A DNA stretch of 27,926 nucleotides. It comes from a virus. The stretch is taken from the IMG/VR virus record IMGVR_UViG_3300010885_025608, positions 1 through 27,926 of that record, one strand, 5' to 3'. The notes below the pieces were generated by a model. It saw only the letters and a program-made list of their open reading frames with translations, did no database searches and was not told where the DNA came from. Within the stretch, counting starts at the first letter, position 1, and each line of letters begins with the position of its first letter. This document shows, piece by piece, positions 1 to 9,837 of this stretch. The position numbers were made by a program, and so were the translations under genes.

Positions 1-3000
1 AACTTAGAAATGAAAGCGGTCCATACGTTTACCAAGGATATCATTCATTAATAAATGGTTCTTTTATTAACAACGATTATTTTAAAAGAACTTATTATCT
101 AAATGGTGTTTTACAATTAGCAGCCACTGGACCGTGGGTAAATAACGCCGATTCTGTAAAAAATAATAAAATCAGTAAAAACTTTACCGGATATAAACTT
201 AACTTATATAAACGTGCTGCGTGGTACGGTTCATCTGTTCATTCAGATCAACCATCTTCTGGTGAAGATGCAATTAATGAATATGTAAGATCTGCTGGTA
301 TGATGGAGCGTGATCGTATCTTTGAAAATGAAATTGTAATTGGTGAGACGTCGCTGTATAATTCTACACGCGCTGATGAATTAATCTTTTATACAGCATA
401 TAAATACACGTCAGGGTCTGATGTATTTGGTAATCCTTACACAGGTGCTGGGATAATTGGAAATCAATTAAACAGCAAGCCTGTTGTATTTATGTCATCT
501 TCCAGAAATGTAGGTATTACTACTGTTCCACAATCTGACATAGGAGTACTCGAACCCCACGGAAGGTTCCATGTACATGCTCGAGAATTCCTTCTGGGTG
601 ACAGGGGTGTTTGGGACGCTGTTGACGGGGGTAATTCTCAAGCAACTCAGAAATATTCAAAAGTTGCAATATTTTCTTCGGAAACACAAGATAACCAAGG
701 TGGTGAAACCGGTAATTACACTACAATTAAAATTGGTCGTGCTGTTAGCCCTGATTATCAATCAGAATCAATAGATACTCAATATACTGCAATACCTCAA
801 GGTGGTATTCGTTTTGAAAACTATAATGTAGGTGAATTAAATAAACTAACAAACACAGGATCTCTGCAACTGGGTATAGGTTTAGGTAGATCTAATCCTT
901 TATATGAAATTAACAGCTACGATGCCAACTTTTTAACGGAATGGGTTTTTGCAGTATCACCAATCGCAACAGGTCAAGCACTACTATCAGATGATCACAG
1001 TGACCGTAATAAATACGTTGCTGGGGTTGGTATACAGGAAAGATTCCCTAAGACAAGATTCCACATGTATGGTCAAAATACATATCGTGCTCTTGATCAA
1101 ACTGGTCCAAATGATCCCGAAGGATTGTATGGAAGAGGCCCTATTGTACAACAAGTACCAAGTGGAAATACAAAATCTCGATCACAAATTACTCTTGATT
1201 ATGTAAATGATACTTGGGTTACAACAGGTGGATTACTTGACTACAGATATGGGTCGGCGTATTATATTCCTGCATTAAACTCGGTCAACTATCCTTTCAC
1301 AGAAGGATATTATCCAAGAGCAGCATACGGAGTTGGGGCTGAACCTTCATATGATCATTTTAAAACATTCACCGGCCCTGCTACATCTAATGATGGTTGG
1401 TTAAAAACAGGTGGTACTTGGTTTCCAGGTGGTATAGCACAAGCGGCTGGCGTAGGTACAAGTACACACGGCGGACAATACAATGGTTGGTTCCCAATTA
1501 ATCACTACCAAGGTTTCAATCTTATTCGTGATTTATCTTATAATGGAGATAACGCTGATTTAACAACTTGGAAAGTAGGTGCAGACAACCAAGCAGGTGC
1601 TGCTGCATTTTTAACTAGCAACCTTGGAGATTTTGCAATTGCAAACATACCAAGATGGAGAGACGGCGGAGTTGCGGGTGGCTTATATGAACAACGCAAT
1701 CTGGGCAATCGTGATATTCTAAATGCAATTAAACTTCATTTAGATACAACTGGAAACTTAGGAATAAGTAATAAAGCCGGCCTTGATTTGAATGCATACC
1801 CTTCGAGATTTAAGGATGACAATAATAGAGTTTTTTACTTAGCTACTGGAACACCCCCATACACAGTACCTGGTTTTGCATATGCAACAGCTAATTACGG
1901 CGGCCCAACAGGACCATCCCGAGTAGCAGGGCTTGATTACGGTGGAAACTATATTGGTAAAACAAATTACAATCCAATTGGACTTGTTGGTCCTTATGAT
2001 GCCGGTGCTGTTAATACATTAACAACACAAGCAGAAATCATTCGTGTTGAAATCGGTGCTGAAAAACTGTTCGCTGCGCCAGGAAGAATCTTACAAAACC
2101 GTGGTTGGGGATATCAACCAGATTGTAATACTACACCAGATACATATATTCCCTTAAAATACACAGTTTGGGATTCTGGTAATGCTGCTCATGTGTACTC
2201 AGGAACGTGTTTGGTTGCCACAGATTCTGAAGGGCGTGTAATGAAAATATACTTTAGTATTGCTGATAATGCTGCTATACTCCTTGCATTCGGTGGTGGA
2301 GCAACATGTACTGCTGATCGCTTCTTATTACAACACCCAACTGAAATCACTGGTTACACTGCACCAATTAGCGCAACGTCACCAGGTATTGATTCTATCA
2401 AATTCTATCAAATAATCGGCGAAGAAAAAATATTTCCTGATATATCATGGTCTACAGTTTCAATACATACAGCAAATGTAAGATTAAATAACTTTGTTGC
2501 TGGTGAAGGTGAAGGAGAGATTGGTGATATTGAAGAATTAATTACACCGAATGGTTATTTAGATTCTGAATCTGCCGAAGAACTTACACCTCAAATTACT
2601 CAAGCAGCTCGTAGAACATCACCCAAAGTAATTCTTACGTACGAAGGTGTCAATGAAATTAATGGAAATATCATTAAGGTAAACACAGTAATACATTCAA
2701 ATCAAAATGTAACTTCTTTACGCGATTACTTCATTCCTAAAACTGATAACACCGGCGGAACCTTTATGGCTTTCACATCGCATTTTGAGAAAACTGCGTC
2801 TGATGATTCTATTGATAGAACAAGTATCAAGAAGGAAAGATTACAATTACAAGAGGTTACTTATGTTGCACTTGACTATAATGTAGGTGGAACAGATACA
2901 ACAACTGATGAGATATCAGGATACGTAATTGGAAAATCGCGAGGTGGCAACGATTCACTCTATAATATCCCGTCTACACAGACATTAGTTCCATTTGAGT

Positions 3001-5264
3001 ATGAGATTACGGAAAGCGCGGGTGGTAGTATTAACCCAACACCATTTGTTAACTATCAAGTAACAGTCTTAGCCGGGGATTACTTAATAACAGGATTTGT
3101 CAACTTGGATGTTGAACTATCACCAGCCGCTAGCAATTACATAAGTGCAAATGCAAAGATATGCAGACTTAGAGTGTTTATAAATAGCACTCCAATGCAG
3201 ACAAAAACGGTATATACAAGAAGTATAGCCTCGCCAACCATACATACCATTGATGCAGGTTTTACATCTTATATAGGTGTTTCTGAAAGAAAGACAATTA
3301 GAATCCCTTTTAATATTACAATAACTGCTAATTCAGGTGATACTTTTAAAATTACATTAGAAGATTGGCCATCAACGCCTACTTTATTGCAATCAACATT
3401 TTTCACTACTACACTCCCTGGTCCTGCTATTGGAACAGGTACATCATCTATTCATAAAGTATTACCTTTACGAGAATTTAACGTAAATGGTTTTATTAGT
3501 GGTGTACCAAATCCAAAACCCAAACATGGTTTATTTCATCCAACGTATATAAAATATGATTATGATCTTTCCGTTGCTGGTAATTATGGACAAGATGCAA
3601 CAAATACAGATACTCCAGACGGGATAATATTTCCGAATAGTTTTGATAATACATACGGCAAATACTATGATCGCTTTACTACTAGAGCATTACTGAGACC
3701 ATTAAGAGCGAGATACCAAACACCTGCTGTTAATTATTCACCGGCTGCTACCGATAGCACAGGATATGCATACGCAGTTGAGATCGTCAAGACCGACAGT
3801 GAAAATACTCGGGATAACCCAACACAAATAAGATTCAGAAGAATTAATTCTGAATGGGCAATGATGGACTATAACATTACATTAAAAGTAAATGATGCAT
3901 ATGATTTATTACTTGATGATATAGCTGTCCCATCATGGCCAGACGATTCTTCTATATACGGTGTAAATCGCTTTGGCAAAGATATTCAACGAAGAGGATT
4001 ATGGTGGTTGCAACATGCAAAAATTAGATTTGACATTGATTCTGGAATGGTGGTAGGAACACCAACCATTACCCCGATTGATACACCTAATTATCATAAA
4101 GCAGAATACGATAAAGGAATGGGATTCCGTATGTGGAGTGATTATAATCAGTGGTACACAGGAACGGCTGTTGCTCATTGGGATTCATCTAATGCAATTA
4201 GTTATGGTATCAACCCGTTATATGGTAAGACATTCAATCACAATACCTGGAATTGGGCTACTATGATGGGTGATTATTTGGATTCAAATAGTAGAGTTGA
4301 ACCTGTTTTGGAAACGAGGTGTACTGCATCTACTGGGTCTGGTATACGTTATCTAACCGATCTTCATTCTGGTAGTATGAGTAGTAGTTTTACTACGTTG
4401 CCTGCAACGTCATATGATAGAACAGTCTATGTTTGGTGCACAGGTGATGATTTTACTGACGAACAAGCATGGCTTGAAACAGGGGTAGGAACAGGTACAT
4501 ATATATGTATTGAACGAGTAGTTAAACCTGGCCCGACTGCCATTTCATCGGAATTTTCATATTCTTTTATAGTTCCAGCTGGTTGCAAATTTTATTTAAT
4601 AAGTAACGATTCGTCTGGCACAAGCGGACCATTTATTGTTACGACATATAGAATGGGTTCAACATTTGGTCTTAACTATCATAACCTAGTAAAAAATACT
4701 GGTATTACATGGGGTCTTACTTCAAACACTGGTGTTTTACTACCGTTTGCTCAAGCTTTACGTAACAGAGCGTATCATAACGGTACATGGGAAGATCTTT
4801 ATAATGAAGTGGATGGATATACTGGATCATCATCAATTAACTTGATTAATCTAATGCGTCAAGCATGGACTACTTTTGGTAATGGCGCCTTCATGAAATC
4901 GAAACCTTTGCAATGGAGAGTTACTCCGTATGATGATCCCGGTACACGAGGTGCTGGGTATGAAGGATTTGGAACTGTAATAAAAGGATTACCAATAAAC
5001 GCATCTCCAGCAAACACGATGACCGAATATACATCAAATAGTTTTTATCTTGAATTTATAATTCCTGATGGTATTCTACATGATCCAAGTGGAGGCTGGG
5101 GAAATTGGAAGGGTGGATTAAGCAAACCGTTACCTGAAGATGTTATAGATGGTTATACAGATAGACGTGGATATCGTTATGTAACTGTTAGTGGACAGGC
5201 AATGGTTAATTTTTCTGAAATCGCAACGGCGAGTGTAACCAACCCAGATGTACCACCAAACTAA
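1..5264 (+). CDS. Very large fibre-like virion protein, 5' end outside window
   Basis: The frame is open from the left edge (codons readable from base 3) to the TAA at 5262-5264, so at least 1,753 residues are present and the true start lies upstream. The ATG at 300 is only an internal methionine. The product is rich in G, Y, N, T and S with no enzyme motif, as in tail fibre or other surface virion proteins. Stretches around 507-582 and 1015-1080 (VGITTVPQSD then GRFHVHAR; GVGIQERFP then TRFHMYG) resemble the 'GIGTTxPxxxLHV' units of fibrous phage and bacterial stalk proteins; a weaker one lies near 1752-1800. The C-terminus carries NFSEIAT, also found in the 728-residue protein downstream. 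It is followed after 13 bases by a membrane protein gene and then more virion genes. A host-contact fibre is likely, but the exact homologue is not recognised. Confidence 0.7.
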   Translation, partial: LRNESGPYVYQGYHSLINGSFINNDYFKRTYYLNGVLQLAATGPWVNNADSVKNNKISKNFTGYKLNLYKRAAWYGSSVHSDQPSSGEDAINEYVRSAGMMERDRIFENEIVIGETSLYNSTRADELIFYTAYKYTSGSDVFGNPYTGAGIIGNQLNSKPVVFMSSSRNVGITTVPQSDIGVLEPHGRFHVHAREFLLGDRGVWDAVDGGNSQATQKYSKVAIFSSETQDNQGGETGNYTTIKIGRAVSPDYQSESIDTQYTAIPQGGIRFENYNVGELNKLTNTGSLQLGIGLGRSNPLYEINSYDANFLTEWVFAVSPIATGQALLSDDHSDRNKYVAGVGIQERFPKTRFHMYGQNTYRALDQTGPNDPEGLYGRGPIVQQVPSGNTKSRSQITLDYVNDTWVTTGGLLDYRYGSAYYIPALNSVNYPFTEGYYPRAAYGVGAEPSYDHFKTFTGPATSNDGWLKTGGTWFPGGIAQAAGVGTSTHGGQYNGWFPINHYQGFNLIRDLSYNGDNADLTTWKVGADNQAGAAAFLTSNLGDFAIANIPRWRDGGVAGGLYEQRNLGNRDILNAIKLHLDTTGNLGISNKAGLDLNAYPSRFKDDNNRVFYLATGTPPYTVPGFAYATANYGGPTGPSRVAGLDYGGNYIGKTNYNPIGLVGPYDAGAVNTLTTQAEIIRVEIGAEKLFAAPGRILQNRGWGYQPDCNTTPDTYIPLKYTVWDSGNAAHVYSGTCLVATDSEGRVMKIYFSIADNAAILLAFGGGATCTADRFLLQHPTEITGYTAPISATSPGIDSIKFYQIIGEEKIFPDISWSTVSIHTANVRLNNFVAGEGEGEIGDIEELITPNGYLDSESAEELTPQITQAARRTSPKVILTYEGVNEINGNIIKVNTVIHSNQNVTSLRDYFIPKTDNTGGTFMAFTSHFEKTASDDSIDRTSIKKERLQLQEVTYVALDYNVGGTDTTTDEISGYVIGKSRGGNDSLYNIPSTQTLVPFEYEITESAGGSINPTPFVNYQVTVLAGDYLITGFVNLDVELSPAASNYISANAKICRLRVFINSTPMQTKTVYTRSIASPTIHTIDAGFTSYIGVSERKTIRIPFNITITANSGDTFKITLEDWPSTPTLLQSTFFTTTLPGPAIGTGTSSIHKVLPLREFNVNGFISGVPNPKPKHGLFHPTYIKYDYDLSVAGNYGQDATNTDTPDGIIFPNSFDNTYGKYYDRFTTRALLRPLRARYQTPAVNYSPAATDSTGYAYAVEIVKTDSENTRDNPTQIRFRRINSEWAMMDYNITLKVNDAYDLLLDDIAVPSWPDDSSIYGVNRFGKDIQRRGLWWLQHAKIRFDIDSGMVVGTPTITPIDTPNYHKAEYDKGMGFRMWSDYNQWYTGTAVAHWDSSNAISYGINPLYGKTFNHNTWNWATMMGDYLDSNSRVEPVLETRCTASTGSGIRYLTDLHSGSMSSSFTTLPATSYDRTVYVWCTGDDFTDEQAWLETGVGTGTYICIERVVKPGPTAISSEFSYSFIVPAGCKFYLISNDSSGTSGPFIVTTYRMGSTFGLNYHNLVKNTGITWGLTSNTGVLLPFAQALRNRAYHNGTWEDLYNEVDGYTGSSSINLINLMRQAWTTFGNGAFMKSKPLQWRVTPYDDPGTRGAGYEGFGTVIKGLPINASPANTMTEYTSNSFYLEFIIPDGILHDPSGGWGNWKGGLSKPLPEDVIDGYTDRRGYRYVTVSGQAMVNFSEIATASVTNPDVPPN

Positions 5265-5277
5265 TATAAACTAAAAT

Positions 5278-6048
5278 ATGAAAACGATTAAAAAAGATGT
5301 AGTGTATCTTGCTATCATTGTGATAGCAATCCTACTTTTGCTAAGACAATGCAATTCAACAGCTGATGCAAAACGTGAGAAAAAGATTGCCGATATTAAT
5401 CTTGTTGCTCTAAACGATACTGTTCGTATTGTTAAGAATCGAGCAGGTGAATTACAGAGTCAAAAGAGTATTCTGATTGCTGATAAAGATAATCTGAAAA
5501 ACTTAAGTGCTGAGCTAGGTACTGAACTTAAGAAGCAACGAGGAACAGTTCTTTATTTACAGAAAACTGTGATTGAATTAAAAAATCAACCACCAACAAA
5601 TATACATACCGTTGATTATGTTTATCCCGATGGAAGACGTGCTCTTAAATGGTCATGGGATACTACATATTCTGCGGGTAATAGCCGTTCTTTAGCAGGT
5701 GAATCAATGTTTACCATTGATACTACAATTTCTGGGTTTCGTGTCATGCCGTTATTTACCAATATTACAAATGATGGTATGAAGATTAAACTTATTACGG
5801 GATTAAAGAAGGATAAAGACCGATATGAAATCTTTGTTAAGAGTGATTATCCAGGTTTTACTGTCACCGATATAGACGGAGCATTCATTCCAACTAACGA
5901 TCCTATATTTGGATCGCCACCAAAACCTAAAAGATTCGGGATAGGACTTAATATAGGTCCAGGAATCTACTATAATCCCGTAAACAAAAGCATCGGTATT
6001 GGTGCTGGAGTACAAATAGGATTACAATATAACTTTATCAAATTCTAA
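5278..6048 (+). CDS. Membrane-anchored coiled-coil protein (spanin-like architecture possible)
   Basis: This 256-residue protein has a short basic N-terminus, then a hydrophobic segment at about residues 8-22 (VVYLAIIVIAILLLL). A charged, heptad-like region rich in K, E, L and Q follows to about residue 105. The remainder is beta-rich, ending in a glycine-alternating segment (FGIGLNIGPGIYY, then GIGAGVQIGLQYNFIKF) with a terminal phenylalanine. N-in/C-out anchoring with a periplasmic coiled coil is inferred. Proteins of this shape occur in many Bacteroidota phages and sometimes serve as inner-membrane spanins. The glycine-rich C-terminus ending in F recalls outer-membrane strands, but is too short for a full barrel. 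It sits between two virion genes: 13 bases after the fibre stop, and its stop codon directly abuts the next ATG. The lysis role is speculative. Confidence 0.6.
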   Translation: MKTIKKDVVYLAIIVIAILLLLRQCNSTADAKREKKIADINLVALNDTVRIVKNRAGELQSQKSILIADKDNLKNLSAELGTELKKQRGTVLYLQKTVIELKNQPPTNIHTVDYVYPDGRRALKWSWDTTYSAGNSRSLAGESMFTIDTTISGFRVMPLFTNITNDGMKIKLITGLKKDKDRYEIFVKSDYPGFTVTDIDGAFIPTNDPIFGSPPKPKRFGIGLNIGPGIYYNPVNKSIGIGAGVQIGLQYNFIKF

Positions 6049-8235
6049 ATGGCATCAAGTTATTTACAAATCAATGAATACATACTTCTTGAGTATGAGT
6101 ATGCATCACAGGCTATTCCTCTTGCAGGCGCTGGGAGCGCGAAATCATTGCGTATTGAAAACTTATATCAAGATCAATACCAATTCATAAATAATTCTCA
6201 AGCTGTTGAGACAACAGGAAACGTGCTTGACCGTACATCTTCGTTGATGAATAAGTCTTCTAATTATTGGGCATATCATGACATTGACGCGGTCTTCCCA
6301 ACTATTAGTTCTGATACTAATTTCATTCTTACGGATATTACACCTTCATTAATAGGTTCTATTAAGTATGACGTCGTTAAACTTCATATCTTATCTGGGT
6401 ATAACTTTGAAGGTGTTGAAGGATTCATATCTGAAATTATCTTTAAAGAATTTGACGGCAGGAATTTCTCAGCTTCGTCTTTTTCATTTTTGAAAGGGCA
6501 GACATTTATTAACTTTTCAGTAACACCACTATTCTTAGGTGATAGACTATATGATCGATATATCGAATATAAAGTTCCATCATTATGGGAAATTAATGCT
6601 GACTTCTGGCCTAACCCGCTATCACTAAATACTTTTGGATATCAGTATACGCATAGTAATACAGGGTTTATTCAGGACTCACCTATCTACATTAATTTCT
6701 CAGAAATCGCAACGATTACTACAATTAATGGAAATCGTTTCCTAAACACTGGAAAAACATATGAAGCATCTTTTCCACAAAGCGATAGTTATTCATTCTT
6801 AGGATCGACTGTACAAGAAAACCCCGATTATGATTACATAGAATTTTACCCAACTTATAATGGTGGATTCTTAGAAGATTATATCTCTGCACTTAATTCA
6901 ATTGGTGGATCATGGGTTGTTATTAATCAAATTGAAGTACTTGAACAAGTAGGTACACAACTCTACAGAACAGCAAATATGACTATGATGCAAGACAGTG
7001 GTTTTGATACACCGGGAATATTTCGTCCTGTGATTCTTAACTCAGGTTTAGCATTCTCATATACTATTGAATATACTATGAGATTGTTTAATCGTAACGA
7101 CGGCCAAGAAATTATTCGTAGATCAACATTCACTTCTTACAATCCTAAAAAATACGGAAAACAACTTGAACGTATCAATGTTATTAACGGTTTCAGACCC
7201 TTTAAAGTTTATAACAAAATTGAAACTTTGAGTGATTCTGGTGTAGGTGCAAATAGTTATTCTAATAATGTTATTCCACAGCCGGTGATTAGCCGTGTGT
7301 ATATCAATAACTTTTACGAATCCTCAATGATATCCGTAGATTCAACGTCTGATATTTCAGAAACGGTAGGCGCTACTGTTTATCCACAAGGAAGAAATTA
7401 CATATTTATGAATCCGTTTGATAACTTTTTTAAGTTTAAGATCTTTACAAAATCTCCGGATAAAAAGGAAAATGTTAGCCTCGATTTGTCAACTGATTAT
7501 AATCGTCTCAACTTGGTTTTTATTCAAGATGATGAAACAAAAATCTTTATACCAGCAACAGTTAGTAATACGATTGCACCAACATCAGGTGAAGCACTTT
7601 TTAAAGTTGACGAAGTGACAGCAGGTGCATTATTAAAACAATCCAATAAGGAATATCATATTGTGATTAAAACGCCAGAAGGAAACGATACACTGATTTA
7701 TTCAGGGAATTATGCTAGACAAAAGGATCGTGAGAAAATCATGAAGAATTTGAGTTTAACAATCCAAGAAGATATAGCAAATCAATTGGCCGATCTTGAA
7801 CGTGCAAAAAATGATTTAGCAAATCAAGATGCAGAATTACAAGCAAAAGCAAAAGCGATCTCTGATCAACAAGCCATTCTTGATGCTCAACAAAATAACT
7901 TAAACGCAATTGCTTCTGCAACTACAGGGGCAAGTTCTACTACGGAAGCTCTAAATGCGTCACTTAAAAAGGAACTTGCTACAATTGCAAATGCTCATCA
8001 GTTCTTTACCAAACAACAACAGAGTTTAAAGGATGCACTAAATAAAGCTGCTACAAATAAAGGCAATCAATTTAATCTGGTAGAGATTCCAGGTGTCTCT
8101 GTGAGTATGGGTCAGAATGTTAAATATGCAACTCAACCTATTGTACAAAACCCAGCTAATCCAAATGCTAATCCTGAATTTACAAAACCAGCAACTGGAA
8201 AAGGTGGGCAGCAAATTTCAACTGTAGGAACATAA
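6049..8235 (+). CDS. Virion structural protein with C-terminal coiled coil
   Basis: This is a 728-residue protein whose ATG follows the previous stop with no gap. Residues 1 to about 560 look like a beta-rich structural protein full of aromatic and Asn/Ser residues, with no catalytic motif. From about 565 to 670 the sequence becomes strongly helical and heptad-like (LADLERAKNDLANQDAELQ and similar), followed by a low-complexity tail with repeated PANPNANPE-like residues. NFSEIAT at residues 216-222 is shared with the C-terminus of the large fibre-like protein, which suggests a common module or a shared partner. The position between the fibre-like and tail-tube-like genes supports a baseplate, neck or fibre-attachment role. 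I do not recognise the family. Confidence 0.6.
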   Translation: MASSYLQINEYILLEYEYASQAIPLAGAGSAKSLRIENLYQDQYQFINNSQAVETTGNVLDRTSSLMNKSSNYWAYHDIDAVFPTISSDTNFILTDITPSLIGSIKYDVVKLHILSGYNFEGVEGFISEIIFKEFDGRNFSASSFSFLKGQTFINFSVTPLFLGDRLYDRYIEYKVPSLWEINADFWPNPLSLNTFGYQYTHSNTGFIQDSPIYINFSEIATITTINGNRFLNTGKTYEASFPQSDSYSFLGSTVQENPDYDYIEFYPTYNGGFLEDYISALNSIGGSWVVINQIEVLEQVGTQLYRTANMTMMQDSGFDTPGIFRPVILNSGLAFSYTIEYTMRLFNRNDGQEIIRRSTFTSYNPKKYGKQLERINVINGFRPFKVYNKIETLSDSGVGANSYSNNVIPQPVISRVYINNFYESSMISVDSTSDISETVGATVYPQGRNYIFMNPFDNFFKFKIFTKSPDKKENVSLDLSTDYNRLNLVFIQDDETKIFIPATVSNTIAPTSGEALFKVDEVTAGALLKQSNKEYHIVIKTPEGNDTLIYSGNYARQKDREKIMKNLSLTIQEDIANQLADLERAKNDLANQDAELQAKAKAISDQQAILDAQQNNLNAIASATTGASSTTEALNASLKKELATIANAHQFFTKQQQSLKDALNKAATNKGNQFNLVEIPGVSVSMGQNVKYATQPIVQNPANPNANPEFTKPATGKGGQQISTVGT

Positions 8236-8262
8236 CATTAATACGATAAATATCAAACACAC

Positions 8263-8808
8263 ATGATCTTAAACTCAAAAAATAACAACTTTCTTATTAC
8301 GATACCCAAAAACTTTGTGTATCCTAGTATAGTTAAGAAGTACGAAACGTACTTAAAGAGACTTCCTCTACCGTATGATAATTTGTCAGATTATTTAAAT
8401 GCATCTATACAGGCAATGACTTTTCCATCTTTGTCAACGGAATTAGTTGAACAAGTTCTTTATGAAGATCCTGTGAGTGCAAAAGGTGGTAAAAGAATTC
8501 AGACATATTTATCCAGAGACTTTACAATGACATTTAAAACTTATGAAGGGTATATTAATTATTGGATCCTATACGATCTTCTATGGGCATACTGGGACTT
8601 AGACAATAAAGATAAATACCTCCCTGACATTACACTTACATTTTTAGATCATACAGGATTTGAATTCATTACTGTTGTGTTTAAACAAATTATTCTTCAA
8701 GGAATGTCTGAAATTGAACTTAACTATTCTTCTAATTCCGCGGAATTTAAAACGTTTACAGCAAACTTTAAGTATAATTATATTGAAATTAAGAAGAACT
8801 TGGCATAA
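8263..8808 (+). CDS. Tail-tube-like protein (T4 gp19 / gp48 / gp54 fold candidate)
   Basis: This 181-residue protein has the layout of myovirus tail-tube family proteins. An early 'MTFPSLSTELVEQ' segment lies where gp19 has its 'ATALPAGIVEKI' strand. A central 'FTMTFKTYEGYINYWILYD' region matches the conserved strand and helix. The C-terminal 'NSAEFKTFTANFKYNYIEI' parallels the T4 gp19 ending 'NNEIETFEVTLALDYWE'. These are alignments by eye to remembered sequence. T4 has several proteins of this fold: gp19 is the tube itself, while gp48 and gp54 cap the baseplate. The neighbouring fibre-like genes would suit a baseplate paralogue as well as the main tube. A homing endonuclease gene starts 10 bases after the stop. 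Confidence 0.6.
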   Translation: MILNSKNNNFLITIPKNFVYPSIVKKYETYLKRLPLPYDNLSDYLNASIQAMTFPSLSTELVEQVLYEDPVSAKGGKRIQTYLSRDFTMTFKTYEGYINYWILYDLLWAYWDLDNKDKYLPDITLTFLDHTGFEFITVVFKQIILQGMSEIELNYSSNSAEFKTFTANFKYNYIEIKKNLA

Positions 8809-8818
8809 TAAAAATATT

Positions 8819-9517
8819 ATGCTATACATATATAAAATAACGAATAAGCTTAATCAAAAGATTTACATTGGAAAAAATGAAAAGGCTAAGGATAAAAATT
8901 ATTTTGGTTCAGGATTGTTAATTAAACGTGCAATTTTAAAATACGGAATTGATAATTTTGTAAAAGAAATTATAGATATTGCGGATTCAAAAGAAAAACT
9001 AAACGAATTGGAAAAACATTGGATTAGTTTTTACAATTCGCAAAATCCTATCATTGGATACAATATAATGTCAGGCGGTGACGGCGGGGATACTTTTACA
9101 AATCACCCAGATAAAGAATACATTAGGATCAAAAAAAAGTTAAGCGCTAGTCATAATCCATTATCCCAAGAACATAAAGAAAAAATATCAAAAGCTACTT
9201 TAGGTAAACCTAAATCGGATGAAGCTAGGGATAAAATGTCTAAAGCTAGGACAGGTAAAAAATTCGGCCCTCGTCCAGACAGCGTCAAAGAAAAGATACG
9301 AAATTCTAAGAAAGGCATAGCAACTCTTATATTTACCGACGAAATACGTAAGAAAATGTCTATGTCGCGAAAAGGAAAGATTAAATCCGACAAACATAAG
9401 AAAGCAATTTCCGATTCTAAAAAAGGTATAAAATTTAGTGCTGAACACAAAGAAAAACTAAGATTAGCTTGGATAAAACGAAAACACGATAAACAAATTA
9501 AGAAGAATCTACAGTAA
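8819..9517 (+). CDS. GIY-YIG homing endonuclease with NUMOD3-type repeats
   Basis: This 232-residue protein opens with the GIY-YIG core: YIYKITNKLNQKIYIGKN, with YIY and YIG at the expected spacing. A conserved 'YFGSG' then 'AILKYGIDNF' and 'LNELEKHWISFYNS' follow, with Glu in the expected helix. The C-terminal half holds several copies of a short basic DNA-binding repeat (LSQEHKEKISKATLGKP, KSDEARDKMSKARTGKK, SVKEKIRNSKKGI, TDEIRKKMSMSRKGK and more), the NUMOD3 pattern. Family members are selfish site-specific endonucleases such as the T4 Seg proteins. The frame extends upstream into the tail-tube gene, but the GIY-YIG motif begins right at the ATG at 8819, so that start was chosen. The gene is free-standing, and no intron is apparent. 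Confidence 0.9.
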   Translation: MLYIYKITNKLNQKIYIGKNEKAKDKNYFGSGLLIKRAILKYGIDNFVKEIIDIADSKEKLNELEKHWISFYNSQNPIIGYNIMSGGDGGDTFTNHPDKEYIRIKKKLSASHNPLSQEHKEKISKATLGKPKSDEARDKMSKARTGKKFGPRPDSVKEKIRNSKKGIATLIFTDEIRKKMSMSRKGKIKSDKHKKAISDSKKGIKFSAEHKEKLRLAWIKRKHDKQIKKNLQ

Positions 9518-9530
9518 GATATATACAATC
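9518..9530 (+). promoter_or_regulatory. Candidate late promoter motif GATATATACAATC
   Basis: This motif lies immediately after the endonuclease stop and about 30 bases before the next ATG. It is one of five close copies of GA(A)TATATA(A/C)A in the window, all in short gaps before a gene. It resembles the T4 late promoter TATAAATA, but function is inferred only from recurrence and placement. Confidence 0.45.
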
Positions 9531-9547
9531 TACTAATACATATCTAA

Positions 9548-9826
9548 ATGATAAAAACATTTGAAAGTTATAATTCTTCTATAACGCTGGTTCAACAGGT
9601 GTGGGATTTATATAACCCAGCTCTTCACGGTGGTGAATACACAGACCTTTCTTCTGCAGAGAGAACTATGATTAAAAAGATCATTTCATTAAAAAACAAA
9701 GGAATGGATTTTGATACTATAGCATCAAACATACCTAACACAGAAGATGAACTTACACACGCAATTACAGTTCATAGAGACGATCTTATACGCAGATCAT
9801 TTCCTCAAGGAGATTTACAAGGTTAA
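9548..9826 (+). CDS. Small protein with weak CTS-like N-terminus
   Basis: The product has 92 residues. The start MIKTFESYNSS resembles the first half of the capsid-targeting peptide found on many downstream proteins (KTFESF), but no [L/I]-x-E cleavage site follows, so packaging is doubtful. The remainder is helical and soluble: 'YTDLSSAERTMIKKIISLKNKGMDFDTIASNIPNTEDELTHAI' could be a small helix-turn-helix-like fold with a basic C-terminus. It is the first gene after the endonuclease and is preceded by a TATATACA motif. The RuvC-like gene follows after 11 bases, so the two are probably co-transcribed. The family is not recognised. Confidence 0.6.
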   Translation: MIKTFESYNSSITLVQQVWDLYNPALHGGEYTDLSSAERTMIKKIISLKNKGMDFDTIASNIPNTEDELTHAITVHRDDLIRRSFPQGDLQG

Positions 9827-9837
9827 TACATAATTAT

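Noticed and set aside
8660-8818. Upstream extension of the GIY-YIG reading frame into the tail-tube gene
   Set aside because: The first 53 residues are an out-of-frame reading of the tail-tube C-terminus; the GIY-YIG motif begins right at ATG 8819.
9151-9528. Long open frames on the minus strand across the endonuclease
   Set aside because: They are antisense shadows of the Lys-rich repeat region, giving Phe/Leu/Ser-rich products without motifs.
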